Of a stretch of DNA of 64,000 nucleotides, positions 32,032-42,448 are shown piece after piece (position 1 is the first letter of the stretch; each line of letters begins with the position of its first letter). Both the position numbers and the translations under genes were made by a program. The stretch is from Pseudo-nitzschia pungens. Taxonomy: Eukaryota > Bacillariophyta > Bacillariophyceae > Bacillariales > Bacillariaceae. The DNA lies in assembly GCA_037355855.1 (NCBI GenBank), contig CM074768.1:1798001-1862000 (forward strand), in the 5' to 3' direction. Under the pieces are notes generated by a model. That model was not told where the DNA came from. It was given only the letters and a program-made list of their open reading frames with translations, and ran no database searches.

Positions 32032-35000
32032 TTCGAATTGGTGTACCATGAGCTTCAGCGGATCCCAACTTTTGGCATGCTTGAAATCAAAGCCAAAGGC
32101 CTCTTCATTCGCAACATTTTGGACTCCTCTCTTGATTATACCAGACAAACCTTATTCCGAAACAAGGCCAAGATGACTTTGGAAGAGATGATCCAGGAAC
32201 TTCGCACGGAAGAAGAAGAAATTGCAAGACGCAGCATCTTTACAAAAGGACAAGTCAAGCGACGCCAGGAACCTACTTTGTCCCTCAACACGGATGCCAA
32301 ACGCGCTCGCCTTGGTGGAGCTCTTTCGCTTGCAGGTACAGTTCTCCATCCCAACAAAATTGGTATCATCCGAATTCACCCAGAGCAGTGGAAAGATTTG
32401 AAGAGAGAAGAACGTGATTATATCCTAAGATATAATACAGCAGTCCGTCACAAGTATCCAGCCAATGAGTATCCTGCAAAGGTGGAAGGTGTTACCGTTG
32501 GTGAACCGAAGGATGATGGTATGGGTAACACCGATGTTCCTAGGAAATTTGGCAGACAACGTCGTGTGCGCCGTATTATGTGGGATACAGTTGAATCAGT
32601 TCAAGAACCATCTCTCCCAGAAATGCTACCCCCCAAACCGGATGACAGTGTGTTACCCCCAAGCCAGCAGCCACCACCAGTGAGCCAAGATGATGACTAC
32701 AGTATGGGCTCCATTGATGAATCAGAATTGTTTCCACCAGGTATGCTACCATTGAAAGCAGTCCGTTTTCACATGATTGAAAAGGGGAAAGAGAATGAAA
32801 TGATGCAAACTCAGTCTACACAAGTTTCAACCAATGTTCCAACAGACCAACCAGAACCAGCACCAGTAACGCCCCGTCGAAGTCAACGATTACAGAAACG
32901 TCAGCCCAATTCCATTTTAAAGACTACAAGAAGGTTCCCCATGAAAATATCCAAGGGTGAAAGTATTGCAATTATGGAAAGTGCTGGAGGAAATAGACCT
33001 ACTGTGACTGAGAAAGCATGGACAAAAGTTGGAGGAGACACAGGGCTGACATCTGCAGTAAGACCATTTATGTCAAGCAATGTAATGGAAGGACATCCAG
33101 TAGTGAGTGCAGTGACCAAGGCCATGATTCCAGGAAGAGAAGACCCAGTGCTACTGCTAGTACACTATGCAACCTACATCACCGAAGATAGAGATACTAC
33201 AGAAGGGGAGTCTTTGCTCACTTCAATTGATATGGGTGACCATGGTGTGAGAGTCGGTGTACAGCCTCAATTCCCAGACTGTGGTCTCAAGATTGGGACT
33301 ACATTCCTTCCATTTTGGCATGATGAAGAGAAAGTGTTTTTCAAGTTAACCAAACCAACAGAAGGAGAACTTGATTCATTGGAGTTATTTGAATTGAATT
33401 CACCAGCACCACCAGATTTGAGAGAATATCCCATGCTCAGGCGAAAACGAAGTTATCATAAGTTTACCTTTGGGCAATTACCGATGCTGGAATTGAGAAA
33501 GAGAATGGCAATGCTTCCAGAGAGGACTGTGAAGAAAACATTAGAGAATACAACACAATTCTACACAGAGATTGAAGAAGAAAACAGAGATATCCCAAGG
33601 AAGCATTACTGCAAACGATTCAAGGCATTCCATTACAAGCGCCAGAATGAACCAGTTGCAACAGATTATACCTATTTTTCCCACAAGACAAGCCAAGGCC
33701 ACAATGGAGGACAATTCTTTGTTGGAGTAAATTCAAAGAAGTGGTCATTTCATCCATTGAAGACAGTATCACAATGTACAAATGCTTTGAAAGACTATCT
33801 GAGAGAAAATGGTGCCCCAGATGTGATGATCAGTGACAATGCCCAGGCGGAAACTGGAATCAAATGGACAGATACCTTGAAGGAAGTTATGACAAAGTCC
33901 AGAACGAGTGAACCTCTGCATCAGCACCAGAATCCTGCTGAGCCAGAATGGGGTCGCTTAGGTAAGATGATTTCTAATTGTTTGAGGATGTTCAAGGCCC
34001 CGACATCTCTTGCACATTGGTGTGCAAAATGGGTTTGTCAAGTCAATAACGTCTGTGCAAGAGCTTCCCTCAAATGGAAGACCCCATCAGAAGTCTCCAA
34101 CGGCTGGACACCAGATATTTCCCACCTACGATTCCATTTTTACGAGCCCATCTGGTATTACCAACCACGCAACAAGACCCCCAAAGACAGCATGCTTAAG
34201 GGGAGATTTCTAGCATTTGCAGATTCATGTGGAGATGCCATGACCTATTACATCTTGACTGAACCAGATTCCAAGAAAACCAAACGCCAGATTCTCATGA
34301 GGTCCGTGGTTAGAACCAGAAGAGAAAATATTGGAACCAAGGATGAGACCCTCAACGATGATCCCAACGCAGATAGATTTGAACTGACAGTAGAAGAGAA
34401 AGAGCGTACCATTCTGGAAAGCACGGAAGAGGTTCCAATCCTTGTTTCAGGGGAGGAATTTGCAGCAGATCCCACAGGAATGGAGTATTCTACCAGCAAG
34501 ATGGCAAACAAGGAAGATGATGACACCGATGCTGAGGCTGACCAAACAGAAGATGAGTCAGACGATGAAGCAGAAGACGATCTAGAAGATGCAGCAGCAA
34601 TAGAAGATGAAGCACTACCGAAAGACCTGAACTGTACCAACAATGCTGAGTCCCATCATGATATCTTGGAGAGCACGGATCAGAACCTGAACAGTGAATT
34701 CCGCAAAATATTGAATCATCACTGGAAAGATGGCATTCTTATATTCAAGGCTCAATTTGTGACTGATGTCGGAAATGTTGTGTTGGACATCCCATTAAGG
34801 ATTTTGCAGAAAGACCAACCAGTGCAATGTGCCAAGTATATCAAGATGTACATTGTGGAAAACAGCAGTAGAAGATCAAGTGGTCTGTTAGGTACATGGG
34901 CTGATTCTGTACTCAAAGAAAATAGCAATATTATAAGAAGATTACGAAGAGTAAAGCCAGCAATTCCATCAGAATACAGCGTCAACGATGTCAGACTTCC

Positions 35001-36305
35001 AAAGAAAATCAGAAGATCATTGAAGAATCCAAGTAAAAAGAAGAAACGCCTATTGTCCAGAAACCAACGACTTGCCGCAAAGAAGAAAAGAGAAAAATTC
35101 GGCATACAGATCCCAAACACATACCAGGATTGTGTAAAGTTTGACCTAGAAGCTGGAAACAATAAATGGCAGGAAAGTATTGACAAGGAAATGTCAAATT
35201 TGGAAAGATTGAAATGTTTTAAATTCCATGATCCAGAAACAGAGTTCCCAGAGTCTGAAGGATGGCAAGAAGCCAAGCTCAAAATGATCTGGGATGTCAA
35301 AAGTGAAGATAGAAGATATAAATCCAGGCTGGTTGCAGGAGGTCATCTAGTCGATTCAAGCGATGTCAACACCTATTCAAGTCAAGTAGACAGCCTATCA
35401 GTATTTCTGCTATTCCTGATTGCACAGCACCAGAAGCTAAGCCTCATGACAGCTGATGTGGGAAATGCATTCCCCACAGCTCCAAATCAAGAAAAAGTAT
35501 GGTGTTGGGCTGGAGATGTATTTGGCAAGAACAAAGGATCCAAAGTTGAGATTCAACGAGCATTGTATGGACTTGCTGGAAGTAGCAGAGCTTATATGGA
35601 CTTCTTTGCAGATACACTTGCAAGTTTAGGATTCAGACCTTCAAGGGCTGATCCTGACCTCTGGATGAGAGCCGATGATGATGGCAAAGGATACAGCTAC
35701 ATTGCAACACATGTGGATGATTTGATTGTGGTAGCAAAGAAACCGGAATATTGGATCTCCCTCATTGAACAAGAATTTGCATTAAGAAATATCGAGGAAG
35801 AGCCAAAATACTACCTTGGCACCAGCTTGAGAAGAATCAAAGATGGAAGGATTTTGATGAATTCTGGCTCCTATATCACTGAGGTCCTCCGAAAGTATGA
35901 AATCAAACATGGACTGACCCTGCACCAAAATCATGTCCCCATGCATCCTGACTGCCGCCCTGAAAAAGACACCTCAGAATTCTTGGGAACAGCAGAGCAC
36001 AAGGAATTCCAGCATATCATAGGTTTATGCCAATGGGTAGTTCTGACCGGTAGGATCGACATTGCATATGCAGTTTCCTCATTATCAAGATTCTCAGCGA
36101 GTCCCAGAAAGAACCACCTAGACATGGCAAGATACATATTGGGTTACCTGAAGAAGTACAAGAGCAAAGGACTTGTAGTTGACCCAAGGCCTCCAAGAAC
36201 CATAGTAAGTGAAGAGCCCAAACAGAGGATGGAAGACTTCACCCATCAATACAAGTATTATAAGGAAGAGCTTGATCCGATGTTTCCAGTGGCAAAAGTA
36301 AAGGA
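32032..36305 (+). pseudogene. Copia Gag-Pol: gag end, protease-like, integrase, RT
   Basis: About 1420 codons in the same frame as the upstream gag. The stretch IAIMESAGGNRPTVTEKAW (about 32965-33015) stands where I expect the protease; it has E-S-A-G instead of D-S/T-G. Integrase core: VATDYTYF (33655), MISDNAQAE (33829) and AEPEWGRLGKM (33937), giving D, D and E. RT: MTADVGNAFPTAP (35446), EIQRALYGLAGSSRAYMDF and THVDDLIVV (35707). An acidic linker (about 34500-34620) separates integrase and RT. The frame ends at 36309 because the LINE has inserted at 36306, before RNase H. Confidence 0.88.
36285..36305. repeat. LINE target-site duplication, left copy
   Basis: 21 bp beginning TCCAGTGGCAAAAGTA, repeated exactly at 46955-46975. 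It lies inside copia pol. Confidence 0.97.
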
Positions 36306-36607
36306 TTAATTAATTAATATACGTATTTAAATAACTTTAATCACCAAAGGTGAAACTAAATTACTCAGGCTGTAACCAGACTTTAACGTCGCCTCCATCA
36401 TAGAGTCAGGACCCCAAGTGGCAGAACGACAAATTTTCAAACAAACCTTGAACATCAAGCAGGGGAAAGGACAAACAAGTCCCACAAAAGAGGGACTTGA
36501 GAGAAAGTGAAATGGGAATGAAGATATTGGGATAAGATCCAGTATCAAAAGGGATGGGACAGGATAAGAAGCAGGAACAGAAGACAAAACCAAGGTACAA
36601 AGTGTAA
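36306..36607 (-). other. LINE 3' UTR
   Basis: 302 bp after the ORF2 stop. It contains GACTTGAGAGAAAGTGAAATG and ends AT-rich at the insertion point. No poly-A signal or microsatellite tail is seen. Confidence 0.7.
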
Positions 36608-39600
36608 TCAACCCTGAGGTCCAGTAAGCCAGGCTCTGAGAAGAGCAGCCTCTTGTTGGTATGGCTGCACTGGTGGGACAGGCGCTGCATACTGCTTCCT
36701 TGCAAGGTGGATGGTTGCAAGCCACTGCCGCTTGGCAGTCAGGGTGTAACCTTGTAGGACGTGGAAAGGGGTTTGTAACAGGGAGTGTGACTGGGGAAGT
36801 GCACCAGCTGCACCAATTGCCAATTCTGAAGTGATGGAAGCATCAAGAGATTGGTGTTGTTCAGCATCCAGGGTACCCCCAGGACCATGGAGTCGTTCAT
36901 TCCTATAAGTCCAAAGATCCCAGGAAGTAAGAAAGAACTGATGGATGACAGCTGTAGCCCAACGTTTGGGAGAGCGCTTGCTTCCAATGTGGGAGTAGTA
37001 ATCAGCCTGGATTTGATACCAGCGAGGAGACCACCTACCAAGAAGCCAGTTGTGCCAGCCAATAGTCCTCTGTGCCCTGACAGCAGACGCAATTGCAAGT
37101 GAGTAGGATGATGGATAAATGGTCTGGCCCTTCCGAACTCTGGTGAGAAGATCCACAATGGCAACAACCAATGATGGATCAGTTTGTTCAACTTCAAGCC
37201 TCTTCTGCAGTGGTCCCTTGAAAGCTGACACACTGTGCTGTACTGCCCCAGTGTCCTTGCAGGAGAGCACATGAGAGACCTTCTCGTTGTCTGCATCACA
37301 CAATGGGCACCGGGAGTGATCCTGATACTGGTAGTGAAGTAGTTGGTTGCCAACACCAATGCATCCAGAAGCAAATTTGACAAACCACCGTTGCATGCCA
37401 GGAGGTAATCGCTTGAAGGCAGACAGATGGGCACACCAATGGATGGAACTCAAAACAGGTTGTGGAATGGGAATATCATGGTGGGTCTGCCAGTATTTAA
37501 GAAGAGGAGGACCAGAAATGGCAACATGCAGAGCATTCTGATCAAACCTTGAACACTTGCATCCATTGAGAGAAAATGCCCAAGGCTCAAACACAAGTCG
37601 GGGATAGTGATGGGCCGAAGCTCTATGAACAGAGAGAAAGGCCTTTGCCATGCTGTCAACCTGATGATTGCGAAGGGCCCACCAATCAAGAAAGATTCCA
37701 GCTTGATGGCCCTGAACCCACTGAAAGTGCACAGAGATTGGCAGGGCAGAAATCATGTTTCTGATGACATAAACATAGTCAAAAGACTTCTGGGAAATAA
37801 CCAAAGGCCAAGATCCCTGAGCCTGTTTGAGAGCTGTGTCACCATCCAGAGCAATAGTGATAGAGCCAGAAGCAATATCAAAAAGATTCACCAGAGCAGT
37901 GCAACAGGTGAGAACTCCAATGATACCCGCCAGTTCACTCCTGTAGGATGACTGATCCTCAGGGGATCCACTGACAAAATTACAGCCAGTGAGGAACAAT
38001 GAAGCAGTCTTGGTGGAGGTATTGGGTGACAAAATGAATGCAGAAGTTCCTCTGAGAAGGTCCGGATCAAATGACCCATCACAGACAGCACTGGCAATAC
38101 CACTCTGGATAGCATCAACAAGGTGTTGACAGCCAGCCTGTGGTAGAGAATATTTGTGGAGAAGTACCCTTGGAGACTCACAGAGTGCATCAAAGGCATC
38201 TACTGGGGAGTCTGGAAGAGAATCATATGGATTGTACTCCAGAGGATCCATGTCAGGAGGTTCGGAGACAAAGGCTGAGGACCCAACCACTCGAACAACT
38301 TGGCCACAGATAACAGGGCAGACAAGCACATCAGCGCAGGCTGGTTTGTCAGAAAGGATTTCAGCAGTGACCCTGTATCTGCCCCTGCCCTGGGAGGTGC
38401 TCACAGTCCAGCCAGTAGAAGTTTTGAAGAATATTCTGTTGGTGGATGGAGACAAAAACCAAGGCCAAAGAGAAGCTGTCTGGGGAGAGAGCCAAGGCCC
38501 AAGATGAAAAGAAGGAGCCAGTGCCCTGGCTGCAGGGGGTGGACAAGGGGGAAGAAAACAGGTCTGAAGTGCCTTAGTCCAAAAGCGCTTTGCTGCTGGA
38601 GGCCAAGATGGAGGACATCTCGGCCAGTCAAGATGATCCCTCAAGTGATTGGAGGATGTCAGCTGGAAAGCCATGGGAGAGAGTCTCTTTCCATCTGGAG
38701 TACAAATGTCAGCAAGGGAGATAGCCTTGAGTGACATGCGCATGTGATTCAAGAGGGACAAGTCAGCACCTCTGAAGCCAGCGTTGACAAAGGCTTGCAT
38801 GAGATAGCAGTCATTGGAACGTAGCAGGGGAAGATCTGGGAAGTCTTCAAACAAGCTCACAGGGTGAACAGAGAAAAACTCCCACACATGTTTGTACCAG
38901 CAAGGAGTGACGTAGGAAGCAAAAGGATGATATGGTGTGACACCAAGATGGAGAGGAATGCCAAGTTCGAGCCGTAGAGACTCAGCAGTTAGCCTGAGAA
39001 TCCTACCAGTTTGGGAGGACCTGACAGATTCCTGAAAGAGGGTGGCAATATGACTGAACTCTTGGAGGAGGTAGGGGTGAATGAAACCAAAGCCTTGATA
39101 GAGGGAAGGACCATAGAATACATGTCTGGGAAATGTCCGTGACATCCCTGCTTTATTCAGCACAGGAACAAGAGCTGGGTGAATTATCTTAGTCCAAGTG
39201 GCCTCATCAAGTTGCGTGACAGGCATGGGGTATTCAACAGACTTCAAGAAAGAATACTTGAATGTGTAGAGGGATGCCCTCTTCTCACACTTGGAAGCCT
39301 TGAGCTGAGAGCCAAAAGACTGAGACTGTGACTTCATGTGAGCAATCTGTGCTTCCTCATTGCCATCCATGGAGATAAAAACCCCAAGGGTCTTGTCAGC
39401 ATGGTCAACTTCAAAACGATCCAGGGTAGCGCGATTGCCATTCTTATCAGCAACAGAGAAGTCACCGGGCATGTCAGCAATGGAGCGATAGTCCCAACCG
39501 GATCCATTCCATTTGAAATCAATCAAATAACAGAAAGATTTGGCAGGTTCAATCGCACCACCAGTGGCAATAATCCCACCAGCCCATCGGTCAAGAGCTT

Positions 39601-42448
39601 CCTGAAAGTCAACAGCTAATTCTTCACCAGATGTTGAGGAAGCAGAGCCAGCACAAAACAAATCTGTGTCATCCACAAAGGCAAAACCCACAAGAGAAAC
39701 CAGTTGCAGTGACAAAGAAGTGATAAGATGGACACCATGCCCAGCCTGTTGCATCATTCGGAAGACAATGGTTGACACCAAAGCCCAAAGAGTTGGACCA
39801 ATACCATTGCCTTGGCCACAACCACTGAGAGGAACAGGTTCATCACCATACACAGGACCGGACCGACCAAAACCAGTTTTGATGTGGTGCTTAGCATGTT
39901 GCAGAGTAGACAGAAGAACTTCACACACATGTGCAGGAACACCAAAGCTCTGGAGAGTGAGACCTGCAATGGGATGAGAGATTCTATCATAACAGCCCTT
40001 GGCATCATTCATAGCAACAGCACCGGATCTGCGCTTCTGCCTCAACACATCACAGATGAGCTTCTTGTTCAAGCAGGTGTTGATGGCCTTGTGGTGTTTC
40101 CGGCTTCCATGTTGATCAACCGCCACTGCATTGGCACGTTCAGCATGGGCAAGAATGCGTCTGCCAATCATCTTGTTGTTGATTTGGAACTCAGGAGACA
40201 TCAACTGGATGAGTCTCATCTTATCCACTCTATATTCACCAGGTTTCTTGAATATCTCAACATCCGTGATGACCTGCCAGGCAGAAGGAGAGAAGCCAAC
40301 AATCAATGGGACTGATCTCAGTAGAGTGTCAAACTTGTTCAACTGGGGATCCAGGGCAAAAGCCTTGTGGTGGGCAAAACTCAAACATGAAGGTTCACTT
40401 GCTGTGCGTTCCCTCTGGTGTTTCCAGGCAGCAGCATTGTCAGCTGGACACACTGAATAGTCAAAGGGAGGCAAACTCAGAATAGAGGCAGGGACTTTGA
40501 GACAAGAAAGAAATTCAGACAGGTATTTGTCAGTGGCAGGAGGAGGATTATATGTGCCATCAAGAACTTGAGCAGAAGCATGGGCTGTGCCGAGGTAGCC
40601 AAAATCTTGAATGAAGGAAGGAGTCATGGAAGGAGTGCCAAGACACTGCTGTTGACGCTGGACATTGGATTCAGCCATAGCTGGAACCATAGTGGACTGG
40701 GACTCCAAGACCTGTTCAGCACCATCAGGGCCAACTGCAATAGCTCGCAAGACAGCTGACTTGTTGACACGTCCCCGAATAGACCTAGCAGCAAGGCCAA
40801 GCTCTCTGTGAAGACGTTCCCTGCGCATCCGGGCACGAATCTGGGAAGCATTCTGGTTGTGAGGTTTGCCTTCAGCAAGAAGTGCATCCACCAGGCCTTG
40901 ATTGAAGGAGTCTCTCCAAGAGGGGGCCAATTTTTTCACTGCCCGGTATTGCCTGTAAGCTTGTTTCAGGTGGAGGACAGCACTGGAAAGATCACAGTGT
41001 TCTCCTTTGTAGAGAGAAAGCTTGCATGCCAGCCTTTTCAAAACAGTATGACTGGTGGACACACCCTGTCTCAGCTTAACAACACGCCGCCAAAAGTCAA
41101 TTGTATCACGATAGACTTGCAGCTTCGGGGACCATGGAACCAGACCAGCTCTAGTGTGGCAGAGGTTTTGTTCAACAGAGAGCCTGAGAGAGGTGGAGGT
41201 TTCATGGAGGACTTCATATGTGGTGATGAGAGCAGCGCGCACAGAAATATCCCCAGACTGAAACTGAGCCAGGAGGTGTTCCAGCTTAGCTTGGAGAGAA
41301 AACACTCCAGCCTTGAGAAAGCTGTGCCTGACACGCTTGAAATACCGTTGGCGCAGATGAGGGTGGGAGGACTGGAGTTTGGAATGAGAGAAGCTCACGG
41401 TAGGTGGCAGGTGTTTGCCCATGAGGCTGCAATTACAGACTTCAATCCAAAGCATTCTGTGGTCCGATTCCATACCATAGGCGCCACCAAAGGGACAATA
41501 CCCAGCCCTGAGAACATCAACATTCTCAGAGACCCAAATGGCATCAATTGGTGTTCTGGTAGTGTTGCGGTTGTGAGTGGCAGGAGGAGAAGACTGACTA
41601 TGAAGGGTAAGAATGGCATCTCTGAAACCAAGAGCCTTGAGCTCAAAAGACAAGCCATCAGTCCGAACATCAGCATTTTGATCAATCCCAAGAATGACCT
41701 GGTCACCTGCACCCAGACAGACCTGAAGGGCAGCAGTCAAATCCCTGTGAAAGAGAATACATGGGTTGGGACTGAAAAGATTTTCAGCTGCTTGAAAGTA
41801 TCGGTACTGTTGATTCCAGACGGAACCAAGGTCCCTGTCATTTTCAACAGGGCAGTAAGCAGAAAACATAGTGACAGTGTAACCATCCCTGCCCTGAAAC
41901 TTGACAAAGGACCATCTCCCAAGACCAGAAGGATCAGCCCCATGGGCAATCTTGTGGGAACTGAACAGTTGATCAATGGAAAACCCTGTACCACCAGGCT
42001 GAAGCCATGAACAGTCAGAAGCTTCATGCTTGTTGTTGGCAAGGTAGGAAAAACTTGAGGGACTGATATTCTTCATGCGCCGATTGAAAAGATCACATGG
42101 CAGGAGTTTGGATTCATTCAAACAATGTTCAGCAAAAAGAGCCACACTGGCATTGCTCTTGACAAATTGACGGGAGTTGTGCTTGGACATGGACATAAAG
42201 GAAGCTCTACGCTGAGGCCCAATGTTTTGGAAGGTGATGATGGTGGAATTAGATGATGGAGCTTGGGGAAAAGGATGTCCAAAACTATCAGAATCCTTAG
42301 CAGCAAGAGAGTCTCCATGAAGAGTTAATTGGACAAACTGAGAGACAGGGGAAGAGGCGGAGGAGGAAAAGGGAGAAACAGTAGAAGCATTGATAGGATT
42401 TGGAGTGGAAGGCATCCCATCAAACCTCATACCAGAAGAGCTAACCAT
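36608..42448 (-). CDS. LINE ORF2: endonuclease, reverse transcriptase, RNase H
   Basis: 1946 residues from the ATG at 42448, which overlaps the ORF1 stop. APE-type endonuclease (residues ~69-330): ITFQNIGP, FAEHCLN, FSAYCPVEN, LGIDQNADV, PIDAIWVSENV and ESDHRMLW supply the Asn, Glu, Tyr, Asp/Asn and Asp/His positions. Reverse transcriptase around residues 740-1000 has AMNDAKGCYDRISH, GCGQGNGIGPTLWA and the catalytic FAFVDDTDLF (~923). RNase H (~1450-1610) has VCDGSF, SYRSELAGI, ALDGDTAL and NHQVDSMAKAF. A C-terminal CPLCDADNEKVSHVLSC (~1713) is the zinc motif usual in LINE ORF2. The protein nicks target DNA and copies its RNA there. Confidence 0.93.
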   Translation of the reverse strand: MVSSSGMRFDGMPSTPNPINASTVSPFSSSASSPVSQFVQLTLHGDSLAAKDSDSFGHPFPQAPSSNSTIITFQNIGPQRRASFMSMSKHNSRQFVKSNASVALFAEHCLNESKLLPCDLFNRRMKNISPSSFSYLANNKHEASDCSWLQPGGTGFSIDQLFSSHKIAHGADPSGLGRWSFVKFQGRDGYTVTMFSAYCPVENDRDLGSVWNQQYRYFQAAENLFSPNPCILFHRDLTAALQVCLGAGDQVILGIDQNADVRTDGLSFELKALGFRDAILTLHSQSSPPATHNRNTTRTPIDAIWVSENVDVLRAGYCPFGGAYGMESDHRMLWIEVCNCSLMGKHLPPTVSFSHSKLQSSHPHLRQRYFKRVRHSFLKAGVFSLQAKLEHLLAQFQSGDISVRAALITTYEVLHETSTSLRLSVEQNLCHTRAGLVPWSPKLQVYRDTIDFWRRVVKLRQGVSTSHTVLKRLACKLSLYKGEHCDLSSAVLHLKQAYRQYRAVKKLAPSWRDSFNQGLVDALLAEGKPHNQNASQIRARMRRERLHRELGLAARSIRGRVNKSAVLRAIAVGPDGAEQVLESQSTMVPAMAESNVQRQQQCLGTPSMTPSFIQDFGYLGTAHASAQVLDGTYNPPPATDKYLSEFLSCLKVPASILSLPPFDYSVCPADNAAAWKHQRERTASEPSCLSFAHHKAFALDPQLNKFDTLLRSVPLIVGFSPSAWQVITDVEIFKKPGEYRVDKMRLIQLMSPEFQINNKMIGRRILAHAERANAVAVDQHGSRKHHKAINTCLNKKLICDVLRQKRRSGAVAMNDAKGCYDRISHPIAGLTLQSFGVPAHVCEVLLSTLQHAKHHIKTGFGRSGPVYGDEPVPLSGCGQGNGIGPTLWALVSTIVFRMMQQAGHGVHLITSLSLQLVSLVGFAFVDDTDLFCAGSASSTSGEELAVDFQEALDRWAGGIIATGGAIEPAKSFCYLIDFKWNGSGWDYRSIADMPGDFSVADKNGNRATLDRFEVDHADKTLGVFISMDGNEEAQIAHMKSQSQSFGSQLKASKCEKRASLYTFKYSFLKSVEYPMPVTQLDEATWTKIIHPALVPVLNKAGMSRTFPRHVFYGPSLYQGFGFIHPYLLQEFSHIATLFQESVRSSQTGRILRLTAESLRLELGIPLHLGVTPYHPFASYVTPCWYKHVWEFFSVHPVSLFEDFPDLPLLRSNDCYLMQAFVNAGFRGADLSLLNHMRMSLKAISLADICTPDGKRLSPMAFQLTSSNHLRDHLDWPRCPPSWPPAAKRFWTKALQTCFLPPCPPPAARALAPSFHLGPWLSPQTASLWPWFLSPSTNRIFFKTSTGWTVSTSQGRGRYRVTAEILSDKPACADVLVCPVICGQVVRVVGSSAFVSEPPDMDPLEYNPYDSLPDSPVDAFDALCESPRVLLHKYSLPQAGCQHLVDAIQSGIASAVCDGSFDPDLLRGTSAFILSPNTSTKTASLFLTGCNFVSGSPEDQSSYRSELAGIIGVLTCCTALVNLFDIASGSITIALDGDTALKQAQGSWPLVISQKSFDYVYVIRNMISALPISVHFQWVQGHQAGIFLDWWALRNHQVDSMAKAFLSVHRASAHHYPRLVFEPWAFSLNGCKCSRFDQNALHVAISGPPLLKYWQTHHDIPIPQPVLSSIHWCAHLSAFKRLPPGMQRWFVKFASGCIGVGNQLLHYQYQDHSRCPLCDADNEKVSHVLSCKDTGAVQHSVSAFKGPLQKRLEVEQTDPSLVVAIVDLLTRVRKGQTIYPSSYSLAIASAVRAQRTIGWHNWLLGRWSPRWYQIQADYYSHIGSKRSPKRWATAVIHQFFLTSWDLWTYRNERLHGPGGTLDAEQHQSLDASITSELAIGAAGALPQSHSLLQTPFHVLQGYTLTAKRQWLATIHLARKQYAAPVPPVQPYQQEAALLRAWLTGPQG

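Noticed and set aside
40808..42010. 400-residue plus-strand ORF within the LINE
   Set aside because: Antisense shadow of ORF2; it has no motifs.
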